Positions 8,571 through 17,610 of a DNA stretch of 64,000 nucleotides are shown one piece after another. The DNA is from JALEFZ01 sp039820545. GTDB lineage: Bacteria > Bacteroidota > Bacteroidia > J057. A program made the position numbers and the translations under genes. The DNA is taken from contig JBCBPW010000003.1 in assembly GCA_039820545.1 (NCBI GenBank), forward strand, positions 62,001 to 126,000. Reading direction: 5' to 3'. The notes under the pieces are model-generated. The model had not been told where the DNA came from. It saw nothing but the letters and a program-made list of their open reading frames with translations, and searched no databases. How positions within the stretch are numbered: the first letter of the stretch is position 1; every line of letters starts with the position of its first letter.

Positions 8571-9543
8571 GAACCCATTCAAAACGACTCAAAAAGCCCT
8601 CTTTACCGCAGACCCAGCCCGATCGAGGGCCCGTAAGATGGATACTATGTAAGTCTGCATCTGTCTTTAGCCCTATCCGCTCCCAGCTTTTGCCTCCATC
8701 ATCCGAATACTTGAAGATTCCTTTGTCCCCTGCTACATATAGGTGCGCACTGTCCCAGCATACGATCTCATGGTAGGATTCATAGGGAAGCAGAGGATTA
8801 TTTCCATTGCGGAGCTTCTCCCAGTTTGTCCCAGCATCCCTCGTTTTAAGGATGGTCCCAGCACGCCCCACTACATAACCGACCGTCGGGGTAGGCCAGT
8901 CCATAGCGGAGAAGAAGCCTCTTCGGGCGTCTGTAAGCTCCCAATTAAGCCCCGCATCGGTTGTTTTGAGGATGACGCCATAGCCGCAGGCATATCCCGT
9001 TTGCTCGTCTGTGAAGGTCACATCTCTCAACTCAAAAGCGGTCGTATCGAGCAAGGTCCAGGTTCGGCCTCCATTATCGGATCGCACGATTTGGCCTACG
9101 CTGTAACCCACGCCTCCCACGGAGACGATAACTGAATCTGTCACTTGTGTGATGCTGCGCATCGGCAGCCAATAAGCTTGCTGGATAATATCCCATGTTT
9201 GTCCTCCATTTGTGCTGTGTAGTATTTTCCCATCCAGCGCCGTTCCCCACATGGTGTGTGCATTGGCTATGTGGAGGCTGAAGATCATTTTCTTTAATTC
9301 GCTTTCAGGACGGATTCGTTCCCATGTCGTTCCTCCATCTGCCGTTTTCAGGATTACTTCTTCATCGAATCTTTGCCCACCTACAGCCACACCTAATTGA
9401 TCATCCCAAAATTGAATAGATCTAAGTTGGTCCTCAGCCTGGATGGGGAGGAGTAGGGGAGAAGGCGTAAGGGAAATGGGAGATTGACAACTCGCCAAAA
9501 ATATGCTCAGGAATAATGCCAGGGGGGAGTAGAGATAGCGCAT
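8566..9543 (-). CDS. YCF48/BNR-type beta-propeller lipoprotein
   Basis: 325 residues. The N-terminus MRYLYSPLALFLSIFLASC is a lipoprotein signal with a lipobox LASC (Cys19). The rest consists of repeated blades with the pattern (I/V)LKT.DGG.(T/N)WE.. and GG(K/Q/R)(S/T)W., for example VILKTADGGTTWERI, ILHSTNGGQTWDII, IVRSDNGGRTWTLL, VILKTTDAGLNWELT, ILKTRDAGTNWEKL and FKYSDDGGKSWERI. This is the bacterial neuraminidase/YCF48 repeat, which folds as a beta-propeller. In plants and cyanobacteria YCF48 helps assemble photosystem II; in Bacteroidota such proteins are generic surface or periplasmic propellers of unknown role. The sialidase catalytic residues are not apparent. It appears monocistronic, convergent with the gene to its left. 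Confidence 0.85.
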   Translation of the reverse strand: MRYLYSPLALFLSIFLASCQSPISLTPSPLLLPIQAEDQLRSIQFWDDQLGVAVGGQRFDEEVILKTADGGTTWERIRPESELKKMIFSLHIANAHTMWGTALDGKILHSTNGGQTWDIIQQAYWLPMRSITQVTDSVIVSVGGVGYSVGQIVRSDNGGRTWTLLDTTAFELRDVTFTDEQTGYACGYGVILKTTDAGLNWELTDARRGFFSAMDWPTPTVGYVVGRAGTILKTRDAGTNWEKLRNGNNPLLPYESYHEIVCWDSAHLYVAGDKGIFKYSDDGGKSWERIGLKTDADLHSIHLTGPRSGWVCGKEGFLSRFEWVR

Positions 9544-9624
9544 GAGGATTCCTTTTTGAAGCTTGGATCAAGATACAGAAGGAATCAGATTAAATAAAGG
9601 GTAGAGGAGATCATCTTTATTTTC

Positions 9625-9662
9625 TAAAAATGCAAAGAGACTCTACACAAGAGCCTCTTTGC
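9625..9662 (-). terminator. Rho-independent terminator after the WlbA-like gene
   Basis: GCAAAGAGACTC (from 9632) and GAGCCTCTTTGC (to 9662) form a 12-bp stem with one mismatch and a 7-base loop. On the minus strand the stem is followed by ATTTTTAG. It lies 66 bases past the stop of the leftward oxidoreductase gene, marking the end of the leftward polysaccharide block. Confidence 0.8.
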
Positions 9663-9727
9663 CGTTTCTATACTTGTTATCAAAATTTTCAGTCTGTTGT
9701 CTGACTTCTTTTGATCTATGCCTTTCC

Positions 9728-10690
9728 TCAAGCTATCTCTGCCAACTTCTTCAGCAAGAGCGGATGCCCGTGACGGATGTTCTTTGAGGGAACTGCATCG
9801 CGGATGCCGTGTACCAACTCGATCGCAGGGCGCGCCTCTTCTGTACCGAAGCCTCTCCCCGCCAATGTCTCCTCGTACATACGGGTGTGCAGATCTGTAA
9901 AACCTGTCGAGAACTCTATCTCTTCGCCATCTACTGTGATAGAACGATAGGTAGGCTGTCCTTTGGCTACAATCTCAGCGGGTAACTCATCGCGATCAAT
10001 AGATAGGAACCATGTGACATCTGCATTTTCTAGCTCCATGAATCCACTCATGGTCTTCTCATTGGAGAAGTATACATCGCTGCCTACGGGTTTGCCAAAC
10101 ATCCACATCAGCATGTCGAAGAAGTGAATACCAATATTCGTAGCGACACCTCCTGACTTACTCAGGTCGCCCTTCCATGAGTAGAGATACCAAGGACCAC
10201 GAGAGGTGAGATACGTCAGATTGACTTGGTAGCGCTTCCCTTTAGGCTGTGATTGAATTTTTTTGCGGAGCGCGATGAGCGACTCATGTACGCGTAGTTG
10301 GAGGATATTATAGATTTTTCCTTCGGATTCTTGCTCCAGCTCTTGTAGCGCATCGAGCTGCCAGGGGTTGGCCACCAAGGGCTTTTCGCAAATCGCGTTT
10401 GATCCCAGTCGTAGCGCCAGTCGGCAGTGTGCATCGTGCAGGTAATTGGGCGAACAAATCGTCAGGTAGTCGATGCCCCCACGCTCGGGATCTCTTTTGA
10501 TACGCTCTAGATGTCGATCGAATCGTTCGTACTCCGTAAAGAAAGAGCAATTGGGAAAGAATCGATCCAGAATCCCCACAGAGTCGTGAGGATCAAGTGC
10601 AGCAACAAGGGTATTTCCTGTATCCTGGATGGCTTTAAGGTGACGTGGTGCGATGTATCCTGCTACACCAGTAAGAGCGAACTTTTGCAT
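9728..10690 (-). CDS. wlbA: Gfo/Idh/MocA oxidoreductase, WlbA/WbpB-like UDP-GlcNAcA 3-dehydrogenase
   Basis: 320 residues from the start MQKFALTGVAGYIAPRH (10690). A longer ORF begins 26 codons earlier, but this methionine opens directly into the Rossmann fold and matches how WlbA/WbpB proteins begin. Those enzymes oxidise C3 of UDP-N-acetylglucosaminuronic acid, an early step towards UDP-2,3-diacetamido uronic acids in O-antigens. Motifs seen are GVAGYIAPRHLKAI, ALDPHDSVGI, the catalytic-lysine block CEKPL (101-105) and GIHFFDMLMW (187-196) with the usual His and Asp. The WbpI-like epimerase is upstream on the same strand, which supports the pathway. The partner aminotransferase (WbpE/WlbC) and acetyltransferase (WbpD/WlbB) were not recognised in the window. 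Subfamily assignment rests on remembered sequence resemblance. Confidence 0.85.
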   Translation of the reverse strand: MQKFALTGVAGYIAPRHLKAIQDTGNTLVAALDPHDSVGILDRFFPNCSFFTEYERFDRHLERIKRDPERGGIDYLTICSPNYLHDAHCRLALRLGSNAICEKPLVANPWQLDALQELEQESEGKIYNILQLRVHESLIALRKKIQSQPKGKRYQVNLTYLTSRGPWYLYSWKGDLSKSGGVATNIGIHFFDMLMWMFGKPVGSDVYFSNEKTMSGFMELENADVTWFLSIDRDELPAEIVAKGQPTYRSITVDGEEIEFSTGFTDLHTRMYEETLAGRGFGTEEARPAIELVHGIRDAVPSKNIRHGHPLLLKKLAEIA

Positions 10691-10887
10691 GAAATTAATT
10701 TTAGGGATTTGCGAAAGTAGAGACGGCGGTTGAAGACTGGTTAGAATCGCATGTTCTACGATTGTCATTCCTTAAGAAGACTATACATAGATTGCTTTTG
10801 ATTGAACCAGTTTCGTGCTATTTAAAATATTGCTTTTTGCGATATGATTCAAGTTGAATGTTTGTAGAGTGCTGATAGTCAGTAGTT

Positions 10888-12063
10888 TTAAATGGTAGGA
10901 CTTAGGGTCTTCTCATTCAAAAAGGCTAAAATGGCTTTGAGTGTGCGTCCAGCAGAATCTGCATTTCCGAAGAATTTCTGCACTTCCTCTCCAAAATCTA
11001 CTGCTTCTTGCCTCATCCAGTATTTGTAGGCTTCCATGATCCTGTCAGGATCAGCGCTTGTGATGATATTAGCACCTGCTTCGACTGTTTCGATCCATTC
11101 CGTTTCATCACGCATCGTAATACAAGGTGTGTTGAGGAAGAAAGCCTCCTTTTGCAGTCCGCCAGAATCCGTCAGGGCCAATCGCGCATGATGGACGAGT
11201 TGCATCATATCTAGATAGCCTACAGGCTCGATCACAAACAAATTCTCATGCGCCCTCCAATCTGGTAGGACATTAGGGAGCATATTTTTGGTTCGAGGAT
11301 GAAGCGGAAGTACAATAGGTGTTCCCCTTTCTGCGATAGCATTGAACGTCTCGAAGATATGGCGTAGACGCTGAGGGTCGTTCGTATTTTCTGCCCTGTG
11401 GCAAGTTGCGATGGCGTAGCTCCCTTTTCCTACGGGCAATCCGTTCAGAATTTCAGACTTTTTTTCTGCCAGTTGGACATTGTGTAACACGGTGTCATAC
11501 ATGATGTCTCCGCTGCTAATGGTTTTATCTGACAGTCCTTCATTTTGAAGATGTTGGATCGCTGTAGGTGTGGGTGCCAATAAGATATCCGAAATATGGT
11601 CAGCTACGATTCGGTTGATCTCCTCAGGCATGCTACGGTTGAAGCTACGCAGCCCTGCTTCGACATGGGCGATGGGGATATGCAGCTTGGAAGCCGCCAA
11701 AGCACCTGCAACAGTAGAATTGGTATCGCCAAAAATGACCAGAAGATCAGGTTGTTGCTCGATCAACACCTCTTCGATTCCTGCCAGCATTTTTCCTGTC
11801 TGCACACCGTGACGTCCAGAGCCTACCCCTAGATTGATATTAGGATGGGGAATGCCTAACTCATCGAAAAATATATCCGACATCCCGTAGTCATAATGCT
11901 GTCCTGTATGGATGATGACGTGCTGTAGGTTGGGCGATGCAGGATCTTGATTCATTTGATCCACTGCACGTGCAAGAGGAGCCAGTTTGATGAATTGTGG
12001 ACGAGCCCCTACGAGACTCATGATTTTGATGGTGGTATCCATGGATATTTTTTTTCGAAGCAA
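10888..12063 (-). CDS. wecB: Non-hydrolysing UDP-N-acetylglucosamine 2-epimerase family (WecB/WbpI-like)
   Basis: 391 residues; the in-frame ATG at 12042 (MDTTIKIM) is an equally good start, seven codons later. The family inverts C2 of UDP-GlcNAc, or of UDP-2,3-diacetamido-glucuronate in WbpI/WlbD, giving the manno form. Landmarks are VGARPQFIKLAPL at the N-terminus, HTGQHYDYGMSD, GDTNSTVAGALAASKL, HVEAGLRSFNRSMPEEINR, CHRAEN and LTDSGGLQKEAFFL. The block NLGVGSGRHGVQTGKML and the RSFN..MPEEINR spelling resemble WbpI more than enterobacterial WecB as I recall them, and the WlbA-like gene just downstream fits that. A plain UDP-GlcNAc epimerase making UDP-ManNAc for the nearby dehydrogenase remains possible. 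Probably in one leftward operon with the GT-C gene upstream, 85-106 bases away depending on the start. Confidence 0.88.
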   Translation of the reverse strand: MLRKKISMDTTIKIMSLVGARPQFIKLAPLARAVDQMNQDPASPNLQHVIIHTGQHYDYGMSDIFFDELGIPHPNINLGVGSGRHGVQTGKMLAGIEEVLIEQQPDLLVIFGDTNSTVAGALAASKLHIPIAHVEAGLRSFNRSMPEEINRIVADHISDILLAPTPTAIQHLQNEGLSDKTISSGDIMYDTVLHNVQLAEKKSEILNGLPVGKGSYAIATCHRAENTNDPQRLRHIFETFNAIAERGTPIVLPLHPRTKNMLPNVLPDWRAHENLFVIEPVGYLDMMQLVHHARLALTDSGGLQKEAFFLNTPCITMRDETEWIETVEAGANIITSADPDRIMEAYKYWMRQEAVDFGEEVQKFFGNADSAGRTLKAILAFLNEKTLSPTI

Positions 12064-12148
12064 AAAGCGTAGCTGAGTGATAGATGGTTAAAGGAGGTTT
12101 TGAGAATCGATCCCATGTGAGATCTCGTCTCGACATTTGACCTCTTAC

Positions 12149-13384
12149 TTAAGATGATTTCTTGATGTGAAATAAAATAAAGTGATGCTCTACATATGCG
12201 ACCCATAGCAGTATAAAGGGGATCACCGTGGTAGAGTATCGAATCACCGTAGAAACCAATGAAGATCCTCCTAGATATATCAAATGAAATAGAACAATGA
12301 CCAGTAAAGCATATGGTATTTTCTTCCAATTGAACCAGGCAGGAATAAGACTCAAGATGCCTAGCAAAATGGGGAATAAATTGCTCAGTAAGAAAAAATA
12401 GGTTCCTAAAGAGTGGGATTCGTAGGAATAAGGATAGTTGAAGAACAGGCGAAATACATTCGCGATCCAGTTTCTCAGATAGACCTCGGGATTGGCTTTG
12501 AGCTGTTCCATCGCTTTTTCTGCAAACAGATCGTCCTGCTCGGTAAATGTCAGGCTCTCCATCTGCGCGTGAAATTCTTTGTGTCCTTCATGTACAGGAA
12601 CCACGCCTTGATTTACGTGCGGGATACTCACCCAATTGCCCCATTCTCCCTCATAAGGAGCGGTCATCCAGTATAGTTGCGTGCCTCCATTATTCCCCCA
12701 ATACATCGTTCTGCCTGTAAGGGAGTAGGTATACATGAGGTAGGGAATACACAGAATGAAACCTGCGGCGAGAATACGAATCAATATGGCAGAGCGTGAA
12801 TCTCTGGTAAATATCCAGTGTAGGAAAGTGAAAAAGATGCCCGCAAATAATACATAGCCATAGATAAACTTGACCATAATCGCCGCCCCCAGAAATAGGG
12901 CACTGAAAAGGATGGATTTGGTCCAGTTAGGCTCGGATTCGGTGGCTTTGAGGAGATAATAGGAGAATCCCATGAGGAGAAACCCACACAGCAACTCTGG
13001 CCATAGCTGAAATATCCCTCTCAACAGAAAGAGTGGATAGAGGCCTGCTAGATAGGTATAGAGGGTGGCTTTGCTCTTGGGAATGTATCGAATCAGTATG
13101 CGATACATAAAAACCAGTAAGCCATAATAAAAGAATGCATTGAGGAATCGGATGAAATAGACCGGCAATCCTACAGCGACAAAGGGGGCGAGGACTATCG
13201 GGAGGCCAGGCCCATTGATCAAATCAGGATTGTCTACGTCACCTACATAATGCCCTTCCACTAGTCGTTCGGCATACATAAAGTATCTGATCTCATCGTC
13301 TACGTATTCGTGTTTGGAGAATAGGGCGATGAGGACGACATAGAGTACAAGAAGCGGAAGGAACCGATACCTTGATATTTGCAT
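12149..13384 (-). CDS. GT-C-fold membrane glycosyltransferase (PMT/ArnT-like)
   Basis: 411 residues from MQISRYRFLP (13384). The longer ORF overlaps the upstream GT2 gene and its extra 35 residues look non-coding. It is highly hydrophobic with about ten membrane helices. The first extracytoplasmic loop has KHEYVDDEIRYFMYAERLVEG, the acidic DDE motif typical of GT-C enzymes that transfer sugars from polyprenyl-phosphate donors (GT39/GT83 types). A periplasmic loop of ~100 residues (roughly 230-330) precedes the last helices. It lies 28 bases after a DPM1-like GT2 gene, and such GT2/GT-C pairs often work together: the GT2 makes the polyprenyl-phosphate sugar and the GT-C uses it. Acceptor and sugar cannot be predicted. 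Fold class is moderately certain, activity inferred. Confidence 0.75.
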   Translation of the reverse strand: MQISRYRFLPLLVLYVVLIALFSKHEYVDDEIRYFMYAERLVEGHYVGDVDNPDLINGPGLPIVLAPFVAVGLPVYFIRFLNAFFYYGLLVFMYRILIRYIPKSKATLYTYLAGLYPLFLLRGIFQLWPELLCGFLLMGFSYYLLKATESEPNWTKSILFSALFLGAAIMVKFIYGYVLFAGIFFTFLHWIFTRDSRSAILIRILAAGFILCIPYLMYTYSLTGRTMYWGNNGGTQLYWMTAPYEGEWGNWVSIPHVNQGVVPVHEGHKEFHAQMESLTFTEQDDLFAEKAMEQLKANPEVYLRNWIANVFRLFFNYPYSYESHSLGTYFFLLSNLFPILLGILSLIPAWFNWKKIPYALLVIVLFHLIYLGGSSLVSTVIRYSTTVIPFILLWVAYVEHHFILFHIKKSS

Positions 13385-13412
13385 GGTCTGATCCAATTTA
13401 TGGCTCCACAGG

Positions 13413-14531
13413 CTATTTCCCTGCTTGTTGGTCTTTGGCTTCAAGAATATTGCGCAGATTGGTCGTATTGATATGGAAGAGCTCGTCAAAGTAACGCTTA
13501 CTCTGTAGGGACAAGAACCCGATGCTCAGCAACTGTAGGGAGATCAATAAAGAGACACCTCCGATGAAGAATGCGTGGGGGCGATCCTGGAAAACTTGTC
13601 CAATCGCCATACTGAAACGATCGTCAAAGTAGCCGCCTGCACTTTCTATAATAGGATAGATGTCAGCTACATTGATGAATATCCATCCTACCATGTACAA
13701 GGAGACCAGTAATAAAAATAAGCCTACACCCATGAAGAAGGCATAAGGACGGAAGATAAAGCTGGCCATCAAGCCCGCCAAAATTCCTTTGAATATCTTA
13801 ATGCTCGATACACGGCCCCCTACATGTTCCTGGAAGCTCCAGTCAAGGTGGGCGGGAATCTCGCGTATTCTGCCTCTCAGGATCAATGTTTTGAGGATGA
13901 TCTCAGGATTGATAGAGTAGGTATTAGATTTGAGGTTGAGCTGACGCAAAAAGGAGCGCTTGTAGACGCGAACCATTCCTGTGAATGTGCGAATGTCGGT
14001 ATTGGGAGCCGACCAGCTCATCAGTTTATTGACGACACGACTGAGAAGTAGACGTGTTTTGGGTACTTTGGTACTTTTGCCTCCCTTCATGTAGGGAGAG
14101 GCTACGACGACATCAGCATCTGCTTTGAGAGCCTCAGCCATGAGTGCATCTATGTGTTCTACATCATAACTAAGATCGAGATCCAGTACGATGACGTAGT
14201 CGCCTTTGGCATTGTGGAAACCTGTGCGCAGGGCACCCCCAAGGTTGCGATTCACCACGTGGTGGATGACCCGCATCTTAGGATTCTTGATAGAGAAAGC
14301 ATCGGCCAACTCTGCAGTTTGATCCTTGCTGCCATCGTTTACGACGAGGATTTCCCAGCGATAGCGATCTTCACGTGCTTCCATGTACTCGTAGATGCGC
14401 GTGAGGTTTTGGACAATCAGCTCTTCCTCATTGTATGCAGGTGTCAGTATAGTGACCATGGGTAAGTCCAAGCGGTCTTGCCCGTTCATGGGCTGGGTTG
14501 CATAGGTAGAGGGGGTGTCTAAAGTATGCAT
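13413..14531 (-). CDS. GT2 polyprenyl-phosphate glycosyltransferase (DPM1/GtrB-like) with C-terminal membrane helices
   Basis: 372 residues. The GT-A domain (about 24-250) has TILTPAYNEEELI, the nucleotide-binding VVNDGSKDQT, NLGGALRTG and the metal-binding DLDLSYD (DxD-like). The C-terminal part has two long hydrophobic hairpins (about 262-300 and 330-355). This is the layout of polyprenyl-phosphate mannose/glucose synthases such as DPM1 or GtrB, which load a sugar from a nucleotide donor onto undecaprenyl phosphate at the cytoplasmic face. The adjacent GT-C protein would be the natural consumer. The first ~20 residues (MHTLDTPSTYATQPMNG) are polar and may be non-essential; Met15 is an alternative start. 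The ~560 bases upstream contain no gene, so this is probably the first gene of the leftward operon ending at the terminator near 9.65 kb. Confidence 0.85.
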   Translation of the reverse strand: MHTLDTPSTYATQPMNGQDRLDLPMVTILTPAYNEEELIVQNLTRIYEYMEAREDRYRWEILVVNDGSKDQTAELADAFSIKNPKMRVIHHVVNRNLGGALRTGFHNAKGDYVIVLDLDLSYDVEHIDALMAEALKADADVVVASPYMKGGKSTKVPKTRLLLSRVVNKLMSWSAPNTDIRTFTGMVRVYKRSFLRQLNLKSNTYSINPEIILKTLILRGRIREIPAHLDWSFQEHVGGRVSSIKIFKGILAGLMASFIFRPYAFFMGVGLFLLLVSLYMVGWIFINVADIYPIIESAGGYFDDRFSMAIGQVFQDRPHAFFIGGVSLLISLQLLSIGFLSLQSKRYFDELFHINTTNLRNILEAKDQQAGK

Positions 14532-15092
14532 AATGCTAGGCCTATTCTTCTCTAATGGTGAACGATTTAGTAAAGCGAAAATTGAGTGTTTTTCATACAG
14601 GATGAAATGGGTTGAGTATCTTTCATTCCCACATCTCTCCTTTGTTCTTTGGGATCATGATGGAAAAAGCGAAACGGTTCCAATTTTTGCCATTTCCTGT
14701 ATCCCGCTAGGCTCAGTTTGGGGTAGATGTTGTGTTTTTGCTATTCGCAGTTATAAGAGAACGATGATTTCTGTTAGAAATACCGCTCTTTTTATCATTT
14801 TCTCAAAGGACATCTGTCTGAACGGTTATCTATAGAACCATTTTTGGTTAAATCGCCCAGTTTTTGGCATGCTTTGATTTTTCGGTATTCCAAAAACAAA
14901 AGGATTTATTTGTTTATCTCTAGGTGTTTTACAAAAAAGGTACATTTCCCTATTGGAAGAAATGAAAAGAGGAAGTCTCTCAAGCAATTGAGGGATCTCC
15001 CCTATATTATTTTGGGATTATGTCGGAAAGCTACAAAGCAGTGATGGATATTATTTTCCAAATGCGTGAGCCATTGATGTAAACACATAGCC
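14532..15092. other. Gene-free stretch upstream of the GT2 operon
   Basis: 561 bases. Two plus-strand ORFs of 106 and 66 codons exist (14515-14835 and 14844-15044), but their translations have no recognisable domain, no signal sequence and an odd composition rich in Phe, Ile and Cys. They run against the direction of both neighbours, so I treat them as chance. The region is AT-rich and probably holds the promoter of the leftward GT2 operon and the 3' UTR of the deacetylase gene. I see no clear terminator hairpin. Confidence 0.5.
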
Positions 15093-16067
15093 CTAAATAG
15101 CAGGTACGCGCTCGTTGAGTTTGTCTTTCTTTACATCCAAGATATGGCGTACATGGGTACTCATATCTACCAGATCAAAGTGCTTGCCCAAGGTGCTCAT
15201 CACATGATGGAATACCTCGACTTTGCGTGCAGAACTGATGTCCATTCCAGGGAAGAACTTCAATTCAGGTACTTCATCTCCACCGATCAGATCCAGTGGG
15301 TGTAGCAAGAAACTGGGTTCTGTACCTGTAGCCTTGCACGCTTGGATAGCCGTCGTCAAGTACATGTTCATCAAAGCATCTGAGATGCCACTCAAGAACA
15401 GCAGATAGCTCAAATGGAAAGGCGTTTTGATGCCTGGAATCGTCGTCACGGGCAACTCTAACAGCTCTTGAGAGTTATTCAGCTTCCAGATGTACGGCTT
15501 CACGGGGCGTAGCCCATCCTTGAATTTGCCAAATAAGCCTTTACGCTCCTCGCGCTCTTCCTTGCTCAGCTTGGCTGTCCAGAAGTAATACATCCGCGCA
15601 ATCGGACCCAAGTAAGTCGGGAGCGTGGAGGCATCGTATAGGTAGCCACGTACTTTGAGGATTTCCAATAAATCGGGACACCAGCTGAAGCCAGGCCCGC
15701 GGAAACCAATGGTACGCTGCCCTGTGACATTGTAAATGTGCTCTTCTGTCTCACGAATCTCGTATTCTAACTCACTCTTTGAGTAGAGATGTAGCCAGGA
15801 TTCATGCTTGAATGAGTGGTTGCCCGCCTCGTGTCCACGATAGACAATCTCTTGTAGATAATCGCGGTTTTTATCTAATGCCGCGTCCTGTCCCACGATG
15901 AAGAAGGTGATCTTCAGATCCAGGGCGTCCAATGCCTTCAACACATGAGGGACGAAGGCGTCCAGGTAGGAAGGGAAAGTCTCCCAGCCTGCATCTCCAT
16001 GGATTTTCATATAGGACCACTGGTTGTCTAGATCCAGTGATACGCTGGCCATTCGCTTAGTACTCAT
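15093..16067 (-). CDS. Polysaccharide deacetylase (NodB/CE4-like)
   Basis: 324 residues, without a signal peptide. CE4 enzymes remove N- or O-acetyl groups from polysaccharides or lipid-linked sugars with a divalent metal. Motif 1 is SLDLDNQW (Asp12/Asp14), motif 2 is GHEAGNHSFKH (His84 and His88 as metal ligands) and motif 3 is GFRGPGFSW (Arg123), so the catalytic core appears intact. A late FLLHPLDL supplies the usual motif-5 His. A ~60-residue insertion rich in Lys/Arg (about 160-200) is not typical of minimal NodB domains. Lack of a signal suggests action on a cytoplasmic or inner-leaflet intermediate. The start overlaps the upstream FAD oxidoreductase by four bases, so the two are translationally coupled and probably modify the same sugar or lipid-linked intermediate. 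Confidence 0.9.
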   Translation of the reverse strand: MSTKRMASVSLDLDNQWSYMKIHGDAGWETFPSYLDAFVPHVLKALDALDLKITFFIVGQDAALDKNRDYLQEIVYRGHEAGNHSFKHESWLHLYSKSELEYEIRETEEHIYNVTGQRTIGFRGPGFSWCPDLLEILKVRGYLYDASTLPTYLGPIARMYYFWTAKLSKEEREERKGLFGKFKDGLRPVKPYIWKLNNSQELLELPVTTIPGIKTPFHLSYLLFLSGISDALMNMYLTTAIQACKATGTEPSFLLHPLDLIGGDEVPELKFFPGMDISSARKVEVFHHVMSTLGKHFDLVDMSTHVRHILDVKKDKLNERVPAI

Positions 16068-17413
16068 AATTGAACTTCTAATGAGGGTCTTTGCTTTGAT
16101 TGTTGAATAATGGCAGGCAACTGCTTCTCTGCCAGCATGATGGACTCATTCACATTCAATGTGCCATTGACGATGTGGGATGAGTTGAGGACGTGGACAC
16201 CTGGGGTCGACATCGAAATCGGTGGCAGGGTCTCAGAGTATTTTTTCGTAGCGAGTGCAAATACGTTTTTGGCACGCGCAATCTGGAAATCTACCAAATC
16301 ATTGGGCTCCAGATGACTGTACATGCTTTGGAGTTTGCCCCAGAAAAGGGCGCGGATTTCTTCATCGCTTTTGCTGTAAAATTCATCCGTTGCCTTGACG
16401 TACTTGGGGAGATAGACCAAATGGTGCCCACCAAAGTATTCGGGATCGACCATGGCTGTCATCTCGATTACTCCTGTGAAAGGCGTATCATCATCCGTTA
16501 CGTTGGTCACATAGTAAGGGGAGATGGATTTCTTGAGAAGAAGCGAAGCACAGACGACCCCCAAGTACTGGATGCTGTTGAGCTTGTTTGTTTCTTCTTC
16601 TTTCAATCCCTCGATCATTTTGGATGCAATGTGAGAAGGAATCGTGACGATGACTTCATCGAATACCCCTACATCTCCATTGCCAAACTCTACCTCTACC
16701 TGTCCATTGTCTAGGCTGGTGATGCGACGCGCAGCATAATCTGTGTACAAGTTGACGCCTTCATCGGCCAGCTTATCTACAAATGTATTGAGTACGGTAG
16801 CGTATCCACCAGGGACATATCCAAACATTTCTTCCTTTAGCCCTGTACGACGCGCAGCATACATACGCTGGATGGTCGCCCAGATAAAAGCAGCAGAAGT
16901 TTGCTTATAATTTTCTCCCAACTTGGCACGAAGCAGTGGGAGCCAGATTTTTTCAAAGGTATTATTGCCTGAAAGTCCACGTAGCCAGTCTTCTACTAGT
17001 GTATCTTCCAGCTTTTCTGGATTCTTGACTTTCGAAGCATAAAAAATCGTTCCTCCCAGTCTGAACTTGTCGATCAAGTTGAGCGGAGGGAACTGGAGAA
17101 ACTCAATAGAGTTGGACATCGAATGGAGCTTTCCATCGGTATAGAAACCTGTCTTGGTTTTTACCCATTCGATCTGTTCGTCTAGGTTGAGCTCTTGAAG
17201 GACATTTCTTGTGTAGGTATCCGACATCAGGATTACGTGGTAGTACTTATCCCATGTCGCCCCACCTAGTTCCCATGCGGCGGTCAGGCCACCCATATAA
17301 GGCGCAGCCTCAAACAGGTGGACGTCTTGTTCCTGCTGCTTGAGCCTGTGAGCAATGGTCATACCGAGGATCCCTCCGCCGATGACGGCCCATTTCTTTG
17401 GGGTTTGGTCCAT
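16064..17413 (-). CDS. FAD-dependent oxidoreductase (amine oxidase/protoporphyrinogen oxidase-like) of the polysaccharide locus
   Basis: 449 residues. The N-terminal dinucleotide-binding motif is VIGGGILGMTIAHRL (GxGxxG at 12-17) ending at Glu35 of HLFEA, followed by the GG doublet of amine-oxidase-type flavoproteins (YMGGLTAAW). The rest resembles the flavin-containing amine oxidase/UDP-galactopyranose-mutase-like fold: a FGYVPGGYATVLNTFVDKL block and a C-terminal SSHIVNGTLNVNESI that closes the FAD site. Members in capsule and O-antigen clusters are poorly characterised, and substrate and reaction are unknown. A paralogue lies at 50.8 kb, sharing the GG(I)xGxxxA, WxR(R)xxGK and GYxxGxxxxLLxxF-like blocks. 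The four-base overlap with the deacetylase gene suggests a joint function. The start follows ~200 bases of intergenic sequence. Confidence 0.82.
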   Translation of the reverse strand: MDQTPKKWAVIGGGILGMTIAHRLKQQEQDVHLFEAAPYMGGLTAAWELGGATWDKYYHVILMSDTYTRNVLQELNLDEQIEWVKTKTGFYTDGKLHSMSNSIEFLQFPPLNLIDKFRLGGTIFYASKVKNPEKLEDTLVEDWLRGLSGNNTFEKIWLPLLRAKLGENYKQTSAAFIWATIQRMYAARRTGLKEEMFGYVPGGYATVLNTFVDKLADEGVNLYTDYAARRITSLDNGQVEVEFGNGDVGVFDEVIVTIPSHIASKMIEGLKEEETNKLNSIQYLGVVCASLLLKKSISPYYVTNVTDDDTPFTGVIEMTAMVDPEYFGGHHLVYLPKYVKATDEFYSKSDEEIRALFWGKLQSMYSHLEPNDLVDFQIARAKNVFALATKKYSETLPPISMSTPGVHVLNSSHIVNGTLNVNESIMLAEKQLPAIIQQSKQRPSLEVQL

Positions 17414-17562
17414 GATTTTATATAGTATCAGGAGTTAAGTGACATCTTTCATTTTATATGGTTCATGGATCACTTGTCTGAAGCATGCACACTGAAAAAT
17501 GAAGAATTTCGATTCCTGTTATTGGAGAAATGCGAGATGATTTATTAGAATACAAAGAGAAC

Positions 17563-17605
17563 CGAGAGGCGAGAGCAGAGATAGTCTCTTCTCTCGATTC
17601 CCAAC
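17563..17605. repeat. GAGA/TCTC-rich intergenic repeat, copy 1
   Basis: AGAGAACCGAGAGGCGAGAG is followed by TAGTCTCTTCTCTCGATTCC, directly downstream of the FAD oxidoreductase operon's upstream neighbour. Similar purine/pyrimidine-biased blocks occur near 19.7, 55.3, 59.7 and 61.26 kb. Complementary GAGAG/CTCTC halves could form a short hairpin. The type is unnamed; it is recognised by its recurrence in this window. Confidence 0.5.
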
Positions 17606-17610
17606 GCTCA

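Noticed and set aside
13385..13489. Longer N-terminus of the GT-C glycosyltransferase
   Set aside because: It would overlap the preceding GT2 gene; the methionine at 13384 leads straight into the first membrane helix.
14515..15044. Two plus-strand ORFs of 106 and 66 codons in the gap before the deacetylase gene
   Set aside because: No domain, no signal sequence, unusual amino-acid composition, and they oppose both neighbours; they look like chance frames in AT-rich DNA.
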